DNA from: Takakia lepidozioides
Lineage: Eukaryota > Streptophyta > Takakiopsida > Takakiales > Takakiaceae
Assembly: GCA_030704615.1 (NCBI GenBank)
Contig: CM060733.1
Coordinates: 33,852,001-33,916,000, forward strand
Direction of reading: 5' to 3'
Length of the DNA stretch: 64,000 nt
Shown here: positions 43,447-55,347 of the stretch, one piece after another
Position numbering within the stretch: the stretch's first letter is position 1
Layout: every line of letters starts with the position of its first letter
The notes under the pieces: model-generated
The model's database searches: none
The model's input: only the letters and a program-made list of their open reading frames with translations
What the model was told of the DNA's origin: nothing
Made by a program: the position numbers and the translations under genes

Positions 43447-45457
43447 CTAAACATCAATAATGTCAAGAGCATTTGCATTGTGAGGATCACCATCTGCCTT
43501 ACTGCATGCTTGGCACTGTAGCTTGCCTTGCCCCTTACAAGCCTTGCATTGTAAAGAGGTTGAAGTGCTTCTGTCTTGAGCAGCCAAAATCTCAACCTTC
43601 TGAAGCCACCCTGAACTCCATCTTTCCCTCTCCTGTTATATGCAGATCCATGCGTGTTCTATGTTAGACACCGAGCCCAGTGTGCCCAATTCAATACATT
43701 CACAAGGAATACTATGTGAAGTAATGCAACTGCAAGCCCTATCCTCTGGATTTCTTTCTACAGAAACAGCTCTTACATCTATGTGTCATTGATTTGAGAT
43801 ACGTTTGGATATCTAAGTAGTGGAGCGGCCATACTATTGTTGGGTAACTTTCAGAAACATGAAGGACCTTTCTCAACAATCCTGAAGAGAACAAGAGAAG
43901 GCACCTTTAGGTTTTGAGAGTTGACCCAAAACCTTGTCGTCTCATCACATGTGGCCACCATTTCCAAGAACCAATCCTTCCCAGACCCTCTCCGTTTTGA
44001 ATGGATTCGAAAATGTCGCCATCCAAAAGTGCTCTCCATGGCAGTCCACTTTGATCCTGTAGCCCACCCATAAACAAAGATGTAGTGAATGGGGGAAAAG
44101 CATGTAATATAGTTCACTCCATGTAGAACGGTCGGTCATGACAAAATGTTCCGCAATAACCTAGTGACCAGCACATCCACATGCAGTTACACTTGCATCC
44201 AAAATATCACCTACATTTCTCAGATCCTCGTTCTGCTCTGTATTTCTTTGCCTCTTTCCTTCTTCAAATCCATTTTACTAATGAAAAAGGTTCTGACATT
44301 TTGCCAAATATCTCAAACTGGAACCGATGTCTCATCTGAGCTCACCCAAGTGCCAGAGGAAGAGAGGTATGGTTGTAAAAGAACCCCATTGTTCCTAGAG
44401 GTCACAACTGAGCAAAACCTTTTACAAATTTCCTTTAAGGCCAGCAAAGAACCACTACTCACCACCCTGTAAATTTTACTCACTGCAAAGTATGGCTTTT
44501 TGCCAAATGCCTCAACAGCCCAGCATCCGTGGAACTGAGGCTTCTTAAGTTATTCTGCTGGTCTCACCTACCAGTCTCACCTGGAAATGACTGCCATAAT
44601 CACTCATGATACCTCCACTTTCAACTAAGCTAAGAGAGAGAGAAGGGGGACTTACCAACAATCCGGTCTAATGCGACAGGATTCCTCTTGTGATAGCCAC
44701 CTCGAGCAAGCTTTCCCTGTCCACCACACTTGTCGCAGGACACTTCACCTTCACCTGCCAACATGCACATAGCATCCGAAAGGGTCTGAGGAATAGAATT
44801 CCGGGCAACTTCTACCAACTCCAGCACAAACCATCTAACTATTGTCATCCCAATGTTGCTCGGCGATGCACCAAATGCTAAAACTACATATAGAGCACAT
44901 GCTACTCAGTCATCGTACCAATTGAGGTGGAAGGTTGTTGCACTCAGCGGGTGACTGCAGGTATCTAATCAGAAGTGCACAGCCTGCTCTGTATGTCAGA
45001 ATTACTGGTCGCATGTTTCCTGATTTTGGGAAACCGCACTGCAATTTGACTGGATAAGAGTGGCCAGGATGTGGAACACAAAAGAAATGCGTTCGAAGAC
45101 ACAATCTTGATAACGAAATTTCAAAGTGAGGTGCTTGCCCTTTAGTTCTACAAAGCCAATTCCCTGCTTACGACACATTCAAATCCTGCACATGGCCTTC
45201 AAGACATCAAAATAATCACAAAAGTTTCAAATCTGTCTGCCAAATGCCACACTGGCTGAGATGCAACGCCAACCTCTACAAAACCGGCAGGGCACAGGAG
45301 GGTACAACGCAGACAGAGGCTTCACAAATTGGTTCTCCAAGCTGCTGTCCGCTGAGACTGCTCCCCTGGCAGCATTGTTGCTCCCGGATTGCACCAATGC
45401 CCTGAAAAACTGATGGGGAGGAGGAGATGGCAGCCTCATCATCGTCGTCGTCGTCAT
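43447..45457 (-). CDS. DnaJ-type Cys-rich plus Trp-rich (TIGR02450-like) protein (four exons)
   Basis: Exons 45457-45274, 44754-44656, 44056-43905 and 43632-43447 sum to 621 bases, 206 residues. The N-terminus (MTTTTMMRLPSPPPHQFFRA) could be a plastid transit peptide. Then come CRFCRGEGEVSCDKCGGQG (two CxxC repeats of a DnaJ-like zinc finger, split across the first intron), GGYHKRNPVALDRIVG, and a Trp-rich domain (SKWTAMESTFGWRHFRIHSK, DWFLEMVATCDETTRFWVN, WSSGWLQKVEIL). The C-terminus has a second Cys pair set, CKACKGQGKLQCQAC, and ends ANALDIIDV. The order finger-half, Trp-rich domain, finger-half is distinctive. Similar plant proteins are annotated as DnaJ/Hsp40 Cys-rich superfamily, without a J domain. 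The function is unknown. Its start codon is divergent from the ankyrin kinase. Confidence 0.82.
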
Positions 45458-46209
45458 CAGGCTTCAGATGTTGCTGGATTTCGATGCAGCTTGCCCAAAT
45501 TAAACCAGAGGTGATGCTATGTATACTCGAGTATCTTATTAGCACCTTACAAGACTGCTACCTATACCTATCGGCAGTAACCTTGTCCAATCTACAAGAT
45601 TCGGCCATCATCCCCAAGCAAAAACGCGGGAAGCCCAGATGTGAATGGTCAAGGAGGCGAGGAGATTCAATCTGGGTAAGAGATTGTCGTCCAGGGTATT
45701 CATCTTGTGGGTAGCAAAGTTTCAAAAAGGGGTAATGGCGTTGCGTATGTCGTATTGCACAAAAAGTCAGAGTGCAAGGCTGCAGGATCCAACGGTGTAG
45801 ATGGCCGCCATAGATTTTCTTACCCTAAGCCGGTCTGTGAGCTCTTTCCATGGCACAGGGAGCGAGATACGGAGACTGGTGAGTACGATGGTTTCTGCAT
45901 CCTCGAACATTGTGTAGAATGTCGATGTAGTAGCTCAGTGGTCGTTATGTACTGTACGATGGAGCGTGCAGTGCGTCCGTGCATGTGAAAGCAAATTACT
46001 GCCAGAGGCCTGTGAGATCTTAATTACATGTCCAAGCGGAGGCTTGTACACGATGAGATCGAGAAAGGTACAGAGGCTTGAAGCATTTTGGCGAAATGTA
46101 GTGCAAACGAAGCCTTGCATCTTTCGCGGAGGTGAGGGAGAGAGAATCGTTGGGAGTGAAACCTTGGCCTAATCCAGGGAAAATTAACAATCAAAGAAAA
46201 GAGGTGCTT
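45458..46209. promoter_or_regulatory. Divergent promoter region, DnaJ/Trp-rich gene and ankyrin kinase
   Basis: 752 bases lie between the start codons of the minus-strand DnaJ/Trp-rich gene (45457) and the plus-strand kinase (46210). No coding frame with recognisable similarity is present. Specific elements were not assigned. Confidence 0.45.
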
Positions 46210-49200
46210 ATGGGGGAGGCAATGAAACGCGGGAGATTTACTCTCGGAAGGCAGTCGTCTTTGGCACCTGAAAAGGAGAATGATAGCTCGGATTTAGGCC
46301 AAGATGAATCCGACAGTTTGAAGTCAGCAAAGGATCTGGAAGCTGTATCCGAGTTGCTCTACTCTGCTTGCAAAGGAGATGTTGATGGCGTCGAATCGTT
46401 GCTGGCCAAGGGCGTAAACGTTGATGCGGCAGATCTTGATGGTCGAACAGCCTTGCATTTGGCAGCTTGCGAGGGTCAGATGCAGGTGATCGAGCACCTC
46501 GTTAACAAAGGAGCGAATCTCAACCTTGCCGATCGGTGGGGCAGCACGGTCTGTAACTAAGTCCCACACTCTCTTATAAACTGAAAATTTCAAGACTATC
46601 ACCGACATTTTGTTGAAGTGAATATGCGTACAGGTAGGCACAGTTTGAGTGTGTTTCTTCCTATAGTTTCAGCTCTCTTTCTTCCTCCACTCCCTCGCAG
46701 GCTGAGAGTTGTGAAAGGCGCTTTTCGCTTTACTTATGAAGACTCTGCGGGCAGTTACAAAGCACGATGTAAATCCAGACTCAGATCATCAGAGTTTTGA
46801 ATCTGAGAGGTCCTTCACGTGGTGTTATTTAAAGACTTTCACCCCTATCAGGCCGGCCAACTTAACAATGTATAATTGACCTTGTTTGTGTGGCTAGGAC
46901 AGGTAGTCAATAAATGTGATGTCCTTGTGAGAAGTGAAGTGAAGGGATGTGTTTCCACAGCTGGATTACTTCTTCATGTGTTCTGATTGCAATGCTAAAG
47001 GCCGAAGTTCAGATGTGATCAAGAATCTTATGGTATTCTACACCAAGAAAACAACGAATGACAGTCAGAGTTTTAAGATACGCAGTAGAACCTCACAGTA
47101 AGGTAGTCCACTAGACCAAGCTTCCTGCTTCTTTACGTCACAAGTCTAGAGTATGATAACCATAGCTAATTGCAGATCTGTTGGTTGCAGCTGCCCCATT
47201 ATATCCAGTCCTCCTTAACACTCTATTTGTGCATGTTTTCGGCAGTTCACCTACTAAGAGTATTCACCATCTTAGAGGATTGGACAAGCTGATGTTGAAG
47301 TTGAAAGTGTTCTGCTGTATTGTGATGCCCCTTACGGCAATCCTTTTCTCTGTGCCTCATATGCTCTGGGTGGAATGTGTGAATGTGGCAGCCCTTGGGC
47401 GATGCAGTGCATTACGATAGAGTTGAAGTATCCAAGTTTCTCGAAGCACGGGGGGCCAGATTACCTGTACTTCCTTGACCCCACTTGCTTCAATGTGTGA
47501 ATTCAGTCACTGGGAACCAATTGTGAATAATTTGCAGCAATATATGAGTGGCCATTAGACAAACTCTCCTACCCTTTGGATTCAATACAGCGGCTGATTT
47601 TGCATTGTTTCTGGTTGGCTATCTAAGGCATAAAAGCTGTAGAAAGGGGTTCTTCATGGAGCTAGGTGGATTGCTTCTGACATGGTTCATGAGCTATATC
47701 AGAAATCATCAATGCGAGTGCGGACCCAAAAGGAGGTGCCCGAATATGAGATCAACCCTTCTGAGCTGGTGTTCAAGGATAGCGAATATAAATTGCCGAA
47801 TGTAAGTCAGGCTTTTTATATTGTTATTTTGTTGCTGTTGAGGATGTGTAACACACCAAAGATTATTGATTTTTGTCAAATCTGAGAAAATAAGGAAACT
47901 CGGAACAGGATAAAGACCAAGTAGGTGATATTGAATTTTTAGTAGTTGAAGTGTTCAGATTAGTTTGCATGAACTTATGGATTTTATTCCCTGACACATG
48001 TTGGTGTGCTCATCTTGCATCTACCCCTGCGGATGGTAGTTGGCTTTTGCTAAGAATGTGTATTTCTAGTAGTTTCGCACTCATGGCGCTAATGTCATTG
48101 GACAAACCTTTCAAACAGAGAGAGTGTGTATTTCTAAGATGTTTCAAACACACACAGGCTGTCCAGATCAACTGAAACCTGGCAAGGACAAGCATTGAGG
48201 GTGTAGTCCAATAGGAAACCAGAGCCAGCTTTGCAAGCAGGGTTAATGAAACTCAACTCAAACTTGCCAGGGTTGTCACAGGGACTCGAGTGCTGATTTA
48301 TGCGTTGACCTGCATATCGTACTAGGATGTATGAGATTATACCAGCAGTCTAATTCTACGCCACCAGATTACAATAGATGTGTCAGCTGTGACTGCTGTT
48401 GCATAGGAAAAAGCGGGGGAGAGAATGTACTCATAAGACCTCTGCCGTAGCCTTGTGGTCATAGACCCCACCCAGACGGAACAAGAGGGAGAGGGAGGTT
48501 GAGAGATTTAGTCACAGCATTCGATGTGTGGATGCAGCATCGGGTTGCAACCTGGCATGGGACAAAAGTGGCTGTGAAAGCGCTTTCCACTATTGACATC
48601 TCAGACGAGGAGACACTGTACGCCTAGATCTTCTTCTTCTTTTGTTTTGCTGTTGTTCTTGGGTTAGGGTCTTTCTTCTTCTTCTGTTCTCTTAAAACAA
48701 TCTGTGATAAGATAAAGTTGTGAGAGGTGAAGATGCCAAGACATGGAAAGACTTGAGATTGGAAGGTTAGTGCTCAGAGGCGGGGAGGGGCCAGATTTGG
48801 AGCTATGAAGACAGGAGTAGGGCTGGTTTTGAGAGTAGTAACAAGGCAGATAGATAGACAGACAGATGGAGAGACAAAAGAGGTGCTTTAGAGGCTAATA
48901 AAGAACATTTTTGCAGAGTCTTCTGCAAAGCTGAATTTCATGGCTGCCAAAAAGCAATGGAGAAGTCTCTGTGAATTGCTTGCAGGCTGTGGTTTACGGA
49001 GGAGCTCGCGCTGTTGCAAAAACTGCGGCATCCTAATGTGGTGCAGTTTCTTGGAGCTGTTACTCAGAGTGCCCCCATGATGATTGTCACTGAATTCTTG
49101 CCTCAGGTATGTGTTTTCTTCACTCCTTGATTACGCTTGATTAACTTAATCTCCTTCAGTAGCTTCTAAACATAATTATGGTGATGTCAAAGAGTGGTGT

Positions 49201-51808
49201 GTTTGCAGGCCATGGTATCTTTGGCCATGAAGCAGCAAACATACATAGAATGTTCTCCTTGATAGGTTAATTTCTCAAACAGTCAGGGTACAGTCCATGG
49301 ATCTGAGATTAGCGACTTGCACTTCCTGTTGATTAATTCTCTGCCTACGATGGCGTGTGTTCTTGGACAGATGGATCTGGGCAAGTATCTGCATGAGAAG
49401 GGATGCTTGGAACCAGAAAGGGTGATAGCATATGCGCTTGATATTGCTAGGTTTATGAATTGATCCCTCCCCAGTACGACGTTGATTTTGTGACCTGTAG
49501 GATGATGTGCTACATCTTGCCGGTCAATGCTCTTTATCTGTGTATCTCTGCCCCCATCCAACCATCATCTTGAGCTAGTCTCTGTCGAATTCCGGATTCA
49601 GTCTGTCCCTTGTCCATGACCCCTACCCCATGCGTATAGCCCTTCTCCTTCTCGCCCCTTTCTTACTATATCTCGTTTGAGGTGGATGATTTTCTTTCCT
49701 GTAAACAAATGTTTGATCACATGTCATTTGTGAATGTTACATCCACCAATACAGGGGAATGAACTATTTGCATGAGCACAAGCCAGAGGCCATCATCCAC
49801 CGTGACCTTAAACCCAGGTGAGGTTTGTTTTCAAATAGTACCTTTGCGATCTCCTATGTCCATGTTTGCAGAAGGGTGCATTCTCATGCAACATCATTCA
49901 TGCGTATTAGCCCTGAACAGGGCGTGAAGTGAAACCTGGACAAGGCACACAATGATCACATGGATGTAATTGCAGTGTGTGATATGAACTAAGCAATTGC
50001 AAATTGCTGGTAAATAGTAGCATCGCTGTTGCCCAAGCTGCCTAAAGTACCAGTGGTCCTGTGGGTTGAAGAGGCGCTGTGATTCATGTTTGCTTTGGCT
50101 TGCATCCTCCTTTTCCTGTCCTTGTGTACATGTAGTGGATGAAGTAATGTGCCGATATTGCCTGACAAAAATACCCTGATACAAGAGGCAGGGAGTAGCG
50201 GTGGAAAGGAGGGGCTGAGTGAGTGAGTGGGTGTGGATTGAAGTTGACAAGTGAGCCGTTGCCGTAGAAGGTACCAGCAATCTGTTGAGGGACGGCAAAC
50301 ACCTCAAGGTAGCCAATTTTGGGCTGAGCATTCCGACCTACGACTCCGATCCGGTTCACAATGACTCACCGCATCTGAAACCGAAAGGCACATCTTGTAT
50401 GTTTTCCTCTCTTCTCCACGAGTGCTTATACAGATGTCCTAGCCATAGCTTCAAGGATTTATATGTCCAATATGGATTGTCCTTTTGCCAAAGTGCATTG
50501 GCAGTTGGGCTCCTAGCACTCTGGTGTCATGCACAAGTTATTTAGCTCCACTTCTTTGAAAGCAGGCCAATGTTGGGCACTGCTGTAGGGCTGGGCTCTC
50601 CCCACAACAACTGCATGATAGAAATGACCCATCCATGCATAAAGCTCTATTCCAAATGGTAGTGCAGGTCGCTACATGGCACCCGAGCTGTATCGGAATC
50701 ATCCCCACGATAAGAGCGTGGATGTATTCTCTTTTGCTTTGATTGTTCAAGAGGTTCCCTCTATCCCTTCTCCCTTCTGTCTTCGGCTCTCTAGAACTTG
50801 TCCCAGCAAGCTAGGAACATGAAAATTGTTTGTAATACTTGTCATACATTTGTAGCAAATGTGTTGCGTTTGCTAGGAGGAAAATTACTACAGATCTTGG
50901 TTATCTGCCCAGTAAATGTCAGTTGCTCTGGATTGGTGTGGGTGTTGCACATGCTGTTTTTGGAAGTTTCCATGTGTTTGCTTGTAATGTTTTTGAGATT
51001 GTTTTGTTTGAGGACCCAAGAGTGATGTTGACCTGGCATGGGGTGGCTGTATAGATGATGGAAGGATCTCCCCCATTTCATTTTCAGCCACCAGAAGCAG
51101 TCGCCAGGGTTTATGCCATCGACAATAGGAGGCCTCCATTCAGGCACCATGCCCGACGGTACCCAGGTGGCCTGAAAGAGTTCGTGCCTCATCTCACTTG
51201 TGTAAATTTTTCAATTTTTTATTGATGCACCAGATAATCTTCGGTGCTTCCAAGGACACTGCATAGAGTTACTTGAAGAGGATGTAGTCCTTTTCCAGTG
51301 TGAGAGAGGAGAAAGAGAAGAAATCAGTCATTTATTCCTGATTGTCGGGGTTTATTGACATGTTCTCAAGTCTATGAATTGCTCTATGTATTGCATGTGA
51401 TCATAAAGGCTTCTTCTAAGCTCTGTTAAGAACAGCAGGGATTTGCTTATAAGAGAGAAGTTTTTTTGAGGCCAAGCAGATGTCCAATGAACTCAGATTG
51501 CTGTGTCGAGAGTTAGTACCATACATATAGCTATGGAGTTCGATGAACTGTGTTAGTCTCCAAACTGAAAGTGAAAGTTTTTTTGTGGTAACAGACTGAT
51601 AGAAGAGTGCTGGGATTCCGATACCGCAAAGCGACCAAATTTTTCCCAAATTATCAGCCGGCTCATGACAATCCAAGATGAATTCGGGAGCAAGAGATGT
51701 TGTTGGGTCACCATGAGATGCCTGTCATGGGCACCTCTCGAGATGGCATCATTCGTGATACACCGTAAAAAACTAATGCCTGACAGCACCACTGCCTCGT
51801 CCGTTTAG
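46210..51808 (+). CDS. Ankyrin-repeat protein kinase of the plant ILK / Raf-like group C type (eleven exons)
   Basis: Exons 46210-46548, 47392-47466, 47703-47801, 48538-48617, 48986-49106, 49371-49450, 49755-49817, 50278-50396, 50668-50753, 51055-51179, 51595-51808; 1401 bases, 466 residues, GT-AG borders in phase. N-terminus MGEAMKRGRFTLGRQSSLAP, typical of the family. Ankyrin repeats (GRTALHLAACEGQMQVIEHL, DAVHYDRVEVSKFLEARGAR) precede the family signature EVPEYEINPSEL. Kinase domain: WHGTKVAVKAL (Lys present), LRHPNVVQFLGAVTQ, GMNYLHEHKPEAIIHRDLKP (HRD intact), then VANFGLS where DFG is expected, MAPELYRNHPHDKSVDVFSF, and LIEECWDSDTAKRPNFSQII. The Asp-to-Asn change in DFG suggests weak or atypical metal-dependent catalysis. 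Departures from canonical motifs are known in plant ILKs, so it may act partly as a scaffold. Confidence 0.9.
48418..48495 (-). repeat. Inverted copy of short dispersed repeat in kinase intron
   Basis: GAGAGAATGTACTC, TAAGAC and GTAGCCTTGTGG match the reverse complement of the tandem units in the BPG2-like intron at 41.6-41.75 kb. It lies in the third intron of the ankyrin kinase. Confidence 0.6.
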
Positions 51809-52690
51809 GAAGTGTAAGACGCCTCACTTGAAGTATGTTGAAGTATGTTGACTGGACTCAGTATATTGAGCTTCGCTTTGTGTTGATTCCAACATAGTTC
51901 TTAAGTGTGACAGTCAACTTGTATCTCAGGAATGGAAGTTAGATCTTTGTGACTTTCAGAGGTTGCAATCTCTGTGCTGGACATTTTCACTGTGTACCTC
52001 GTGGGCATGAATTCATTGTTCTTCCTGGATTCTTGGAAGGTTCTGTCTGCTTGTCTTTGGGTCAACAATCTTTCCTTAAAAGATTCTTCTAGGCAAGAGT
52101 ATGTATGATGATGAAGTCTCCAAGTTGGCATGTCATCAATGAATCGACAGCAGTGGCATGGGCCTTATCTCGGATGTGACAGAAACAAGACCATTAACCA
52201 AGTCTGTTTCATAATCAAGACATGCAAAGAGTTTGACTCAGAGCAAGAACTAGATATTCAATAATAGATATTTCCTGTGGTAGGCACCTTGAGCAGGAAC
52301 TGGCCTGTCCATCACACATGTCAAGGGTCCCTCCAACCTCACATGCCAACGTGCAACCTTATTCTAACTGTGCCCTATCGACATGAGGAAAATCGGTAAC
52401 AGCATATACACAGAACTTGGACAGAGTCTTCAAGAGGCTTCACCAATGGTCCGACTATCCCACGACACTTATTACCTGGCATCCCGGATTGCACCGATGC
52501 CCTCCAATGAGGAGAAGATGGCTGTAGAGAGTACTTTCCCTTTTCAAGGGTTTGCTCATCATTGTTGTTTCAATTTCTTTCTGACATCTCAATGTTCAAT
52601 ATATCACACCAACTATGTATCCTTAGCTTTGTGCTTTGTTATATTGCTATAATGGTGTTGGTCACTGTAATGCGGCTCAGTCTCTGGATA
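51809..52690. other. Gene-free spacer after the ankyrin kinase
   Basis: Probably 3' UTR and intergenic DNA. Two adjacent copies of TTGAAGTATG occur at about 51829-51848. No recognisable coding sequence. Confidence 0.4.
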
Positions 52691-52692
52691 GC

Positions 52693-52880
52693 CTATGAGT
52701 CAGGATCAAGCGCTTGGAGTATGGCATTGGGGATGAGATCCGGGGCTGGGGCCTTGGATTTGGATAAAGCTTTTAGGCAGGAGTCATACAGGTCTGTTGT
52801 GAAAAGATCAAGGATACGGTCCGTGGTGGAGCCACGCTTTTCCAGTGAGAAGCCATCGAGGTCACGCCATGGATAGTGTT
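52693..52880 (-). pseudogene. Fragment of a second LINE-type reverse transcriptase family
   Basis: The minus-strand text DLFTTDLYDSCLKALSKSKA then PAPDLIPNAILQAL matches the N-terminal block of LINE reverse transcriptases (usually xxLKxLxxxKAPGPDGIPNxxL), with Asp-Gly altered to Asp-Leu. It differs from the two longer LINE copies in the window, so it is another family. Only this short block is recognisable. Confidence 0.6.
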
Positions 52881-52924
52881 TGGCTTTACAAAGGGAGTTC
52901 GGTGTGTGTTGGCTAGTCACTACT

Positions 52925-53110
52925 ACGTTTAGGGGGGGTTGGCGACGCCCATAGCCCCCCCGCGCCAGACGCGCCGACCCCACTACGACTGCAACATCAC
53001 ACAAGGGCCCCGGCCCGGCCCCGCCGGCGCTGAGGTGACGTTGTGGCACCTTGCGATGCCACAACGTCGCCGGAATCGGGGGCGTGACCGTGTTGTCCAC
53101 CGTAAGTGGA
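52925..53110. repeat. GC-rich insert
   Basis: About 185 bases, much richer in G+C than its surroundings, beginning AGGGGGGGTTGGCGACGCCC. It contains an inverted repeat ACGTTGTGGCAC / GATGCCACAACGT at about 53037-53068. It shares the GGCGACGCC / GCGTCGC style of motif with the block at 57.05 kb. Confidence 0.5.
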
Positions 53111-53756
53111 TAGCATCGTGGATAGCATCGTGAGAAGTAGCAGAACTTGATGTATCAACGGGGTGAACGAGAATCGGATTGGAAGCATAAATTACAGCAG
53201 AAGAACCCTCATTGTTGGTTGCTATATATTTTGTCCCTGATATAACATGAACAACAAGCTTCAATTTCATAAGCAAAGAAAGCGCAAGCTGAACTCTTTT
53301 TTTTTTTCTTTTTTTTTCTTTTTTTTAATAACGAAAGTGGAGGTAGCCCTTAGAAACTTTATTGACGATTATTGTTGGGAAAAAAATTAAAACCCACATA
53401 TGCCCGAAGGCTGCCATAAGGCAGAACACACGGATACTGTGTTGGAGATCCCAGGAGAGCAGTGCATTCTCACATAAAGTGACATGTCTAGAAACAGTAG
53501 CTATAGAACTAGGGCAGAGAGCCTATTCTATCATGTAGACACGGAAGAGTAATGACCAAGAAGCGTTGATCCCAAGATCTAGTGTATGCCTAAAGGCTAG
53601 TGTGTGCCTAAAGGCTGAGAGAAAGCGGTTGCAGGCGTGGGGCATAGGCAAGTAGAGAGAGAAGTGTTGACAAAGTATATGCCCATCTATCTATCAAAGT
53701 CTAGGCGAGCCCTGGATGCCCTGACATGTTTCTAGTCCATGTCCGATTTGTCAAAT

Positions 53757-54787
53757 TTAGGCGAGGCCGAAGAGGAGGGACCAATGATGTTGCCATGATG
53801 CTGGTATGGTGGAAGCCCACTCACATGAGCCAAGCTCAGAGCATCTGCAAATGAGTCCGTGTCGTCCCCATGTCTCCTCGAAAGCTGCGAAGAGCGTGAG
53901 CCTACGTTGAGGCGCCCTGGCGATATCTGTACATAGTTTAGCCCATGCATTTTTGGCAGCCACTGTCGGATCAAAAAAGACCTGAATAAGGATTGCAGTT
54001 GCCGAGGTGTTGGAGGAATCCAGAGTCCATCTATATCTAGCTTTCCACAATTGCCAAAGAGTAGCACTTCGGAGGGTCTCAAAAACAGGACAGTCACATG
54101 CTTTAGCTTTGACAGCCTGGTTGTAATGAAGTAGCAGAGATAGTGGACCGGATGAAGGAGTCCCCCAAGGGCGGTAGAAGGTAATAACCAAGGGCCATAC
54201 TGCCCTGGGACCTGTGCAATGAAGAAAGCAATGCTCCAGGGTTTCGATGGTATAAATAGAGCAACAATTGCACAATAAAGCATCCTGAAAGCTCAAGAAT
54301 TGACCAACCTTCAAAACCCTATTAGCTATCTGCCAAAGGAAGGCACTAACTTTCGCTGGTTTTGTCTTATCCCAAACAATTTTCCATAGACATCCCCATT
54401 TCTCCTGCCTGAAGTTAGCATGACTCCAGCTGCCGTTCCATTTTGCCTATAATGGAGCTGTCTTGAGGAGAGATCTCTATAGGCTTTTTTTGCAGAATAA
54501 GAGAAGAAGGTTTGTGGCTTCCCCCCCAAGTTCCCTTCAAATTTCCAAAGCCATTCAGCGGGATCTAGCTGTAGATTTTGGATCTCATGTCCACCTATCC
54601 AGGCAAATGTCTCTATGGCAAGCCAAGAGAGTATTGGAATAGTTGGAGGGTGTGACGGGTTGAAGTCTTTTGAGGGGGCAGACCAATGGCAGATACGAAC
54701 AGGTTTGGCCAATGCTGCAGGGAAGGAAAGCTTATCCGTTGAGGCAAGGGAAAGAGCACCAGAGAAGGGGTCGGGTTGGGAATCCAT
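53757..54787 (-). pseudogene. LINE copy 2 C-terminal zf-RVT-like domain
   Basis: Downstream of RT: a region with the usual pre-zinc Trp-rich stretch (FSYSAKKAYRDLSS), then GQFLSFQDALLCNCCSIYTI with ETLEHCFLHC. This fits the C-x2-C ... H-x3-4-C zinc module of plant LINEs. A basic, Trp-containing tail follows (LWQLWKARYRW). Two frames are used, overlapping near 54320. Confidence 0.75.
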
Positions 54788-55347
54788 ACCCTTTAAGCAG
54801 AGTGCCTTGAGAGTCAGAGATGTAAACTATGATATTCTGCTGAGCTTGGAAGAGGATCCATTGACCAGGGCAGACGGGGATCTCCCCAGCCCTGGGAACG
54901 ATTTTCTAGGTGTATGGGACTTGTCTGATTATTGTGTTAATGCCTGACCTGAGTCTGTGAGCTCCCAGGGCAGTCTGGAGGGATTGAGGAGTACTATGCC
55001 AAAGATCCCTGATTTGGGAAATGCCTCTAACATCCCATGCAGCCCATCTTTTTGCCTGGTTTTTCTCTTCCCCAGAGGGTTTTGCCGAGTTAAGGAATAA
55101 GTGTTGTCTGAGGGTTTCTTGGAAGGTTTTTGGCGCATGTTTAATGAGAAAGGGCCTGAATTTGTTCCAAGAACCTCAGATAGAGGCCCATAGGGGGGAC
55201 CCCGAGGTTTTGTGTCTAAAACCTTGGGAGATCCAACGAGTGGAAGGGGCCCATGAGACAGCCGTGAGAGGAGAACTAGTGGAAATATTGTTGGAGACCA
55301 ATAGTTTCCACCATCCCCCTTCAGGGCCCACAAAACGAGGGAGCCAT

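Noticed and set aside
53297-53326. T-rich run as a plain low-complexity tract
   Set aside because: Its position at the left end of a minus-strand LINE makes it the poly(A) tail of that element; it was used as the boundary instead.
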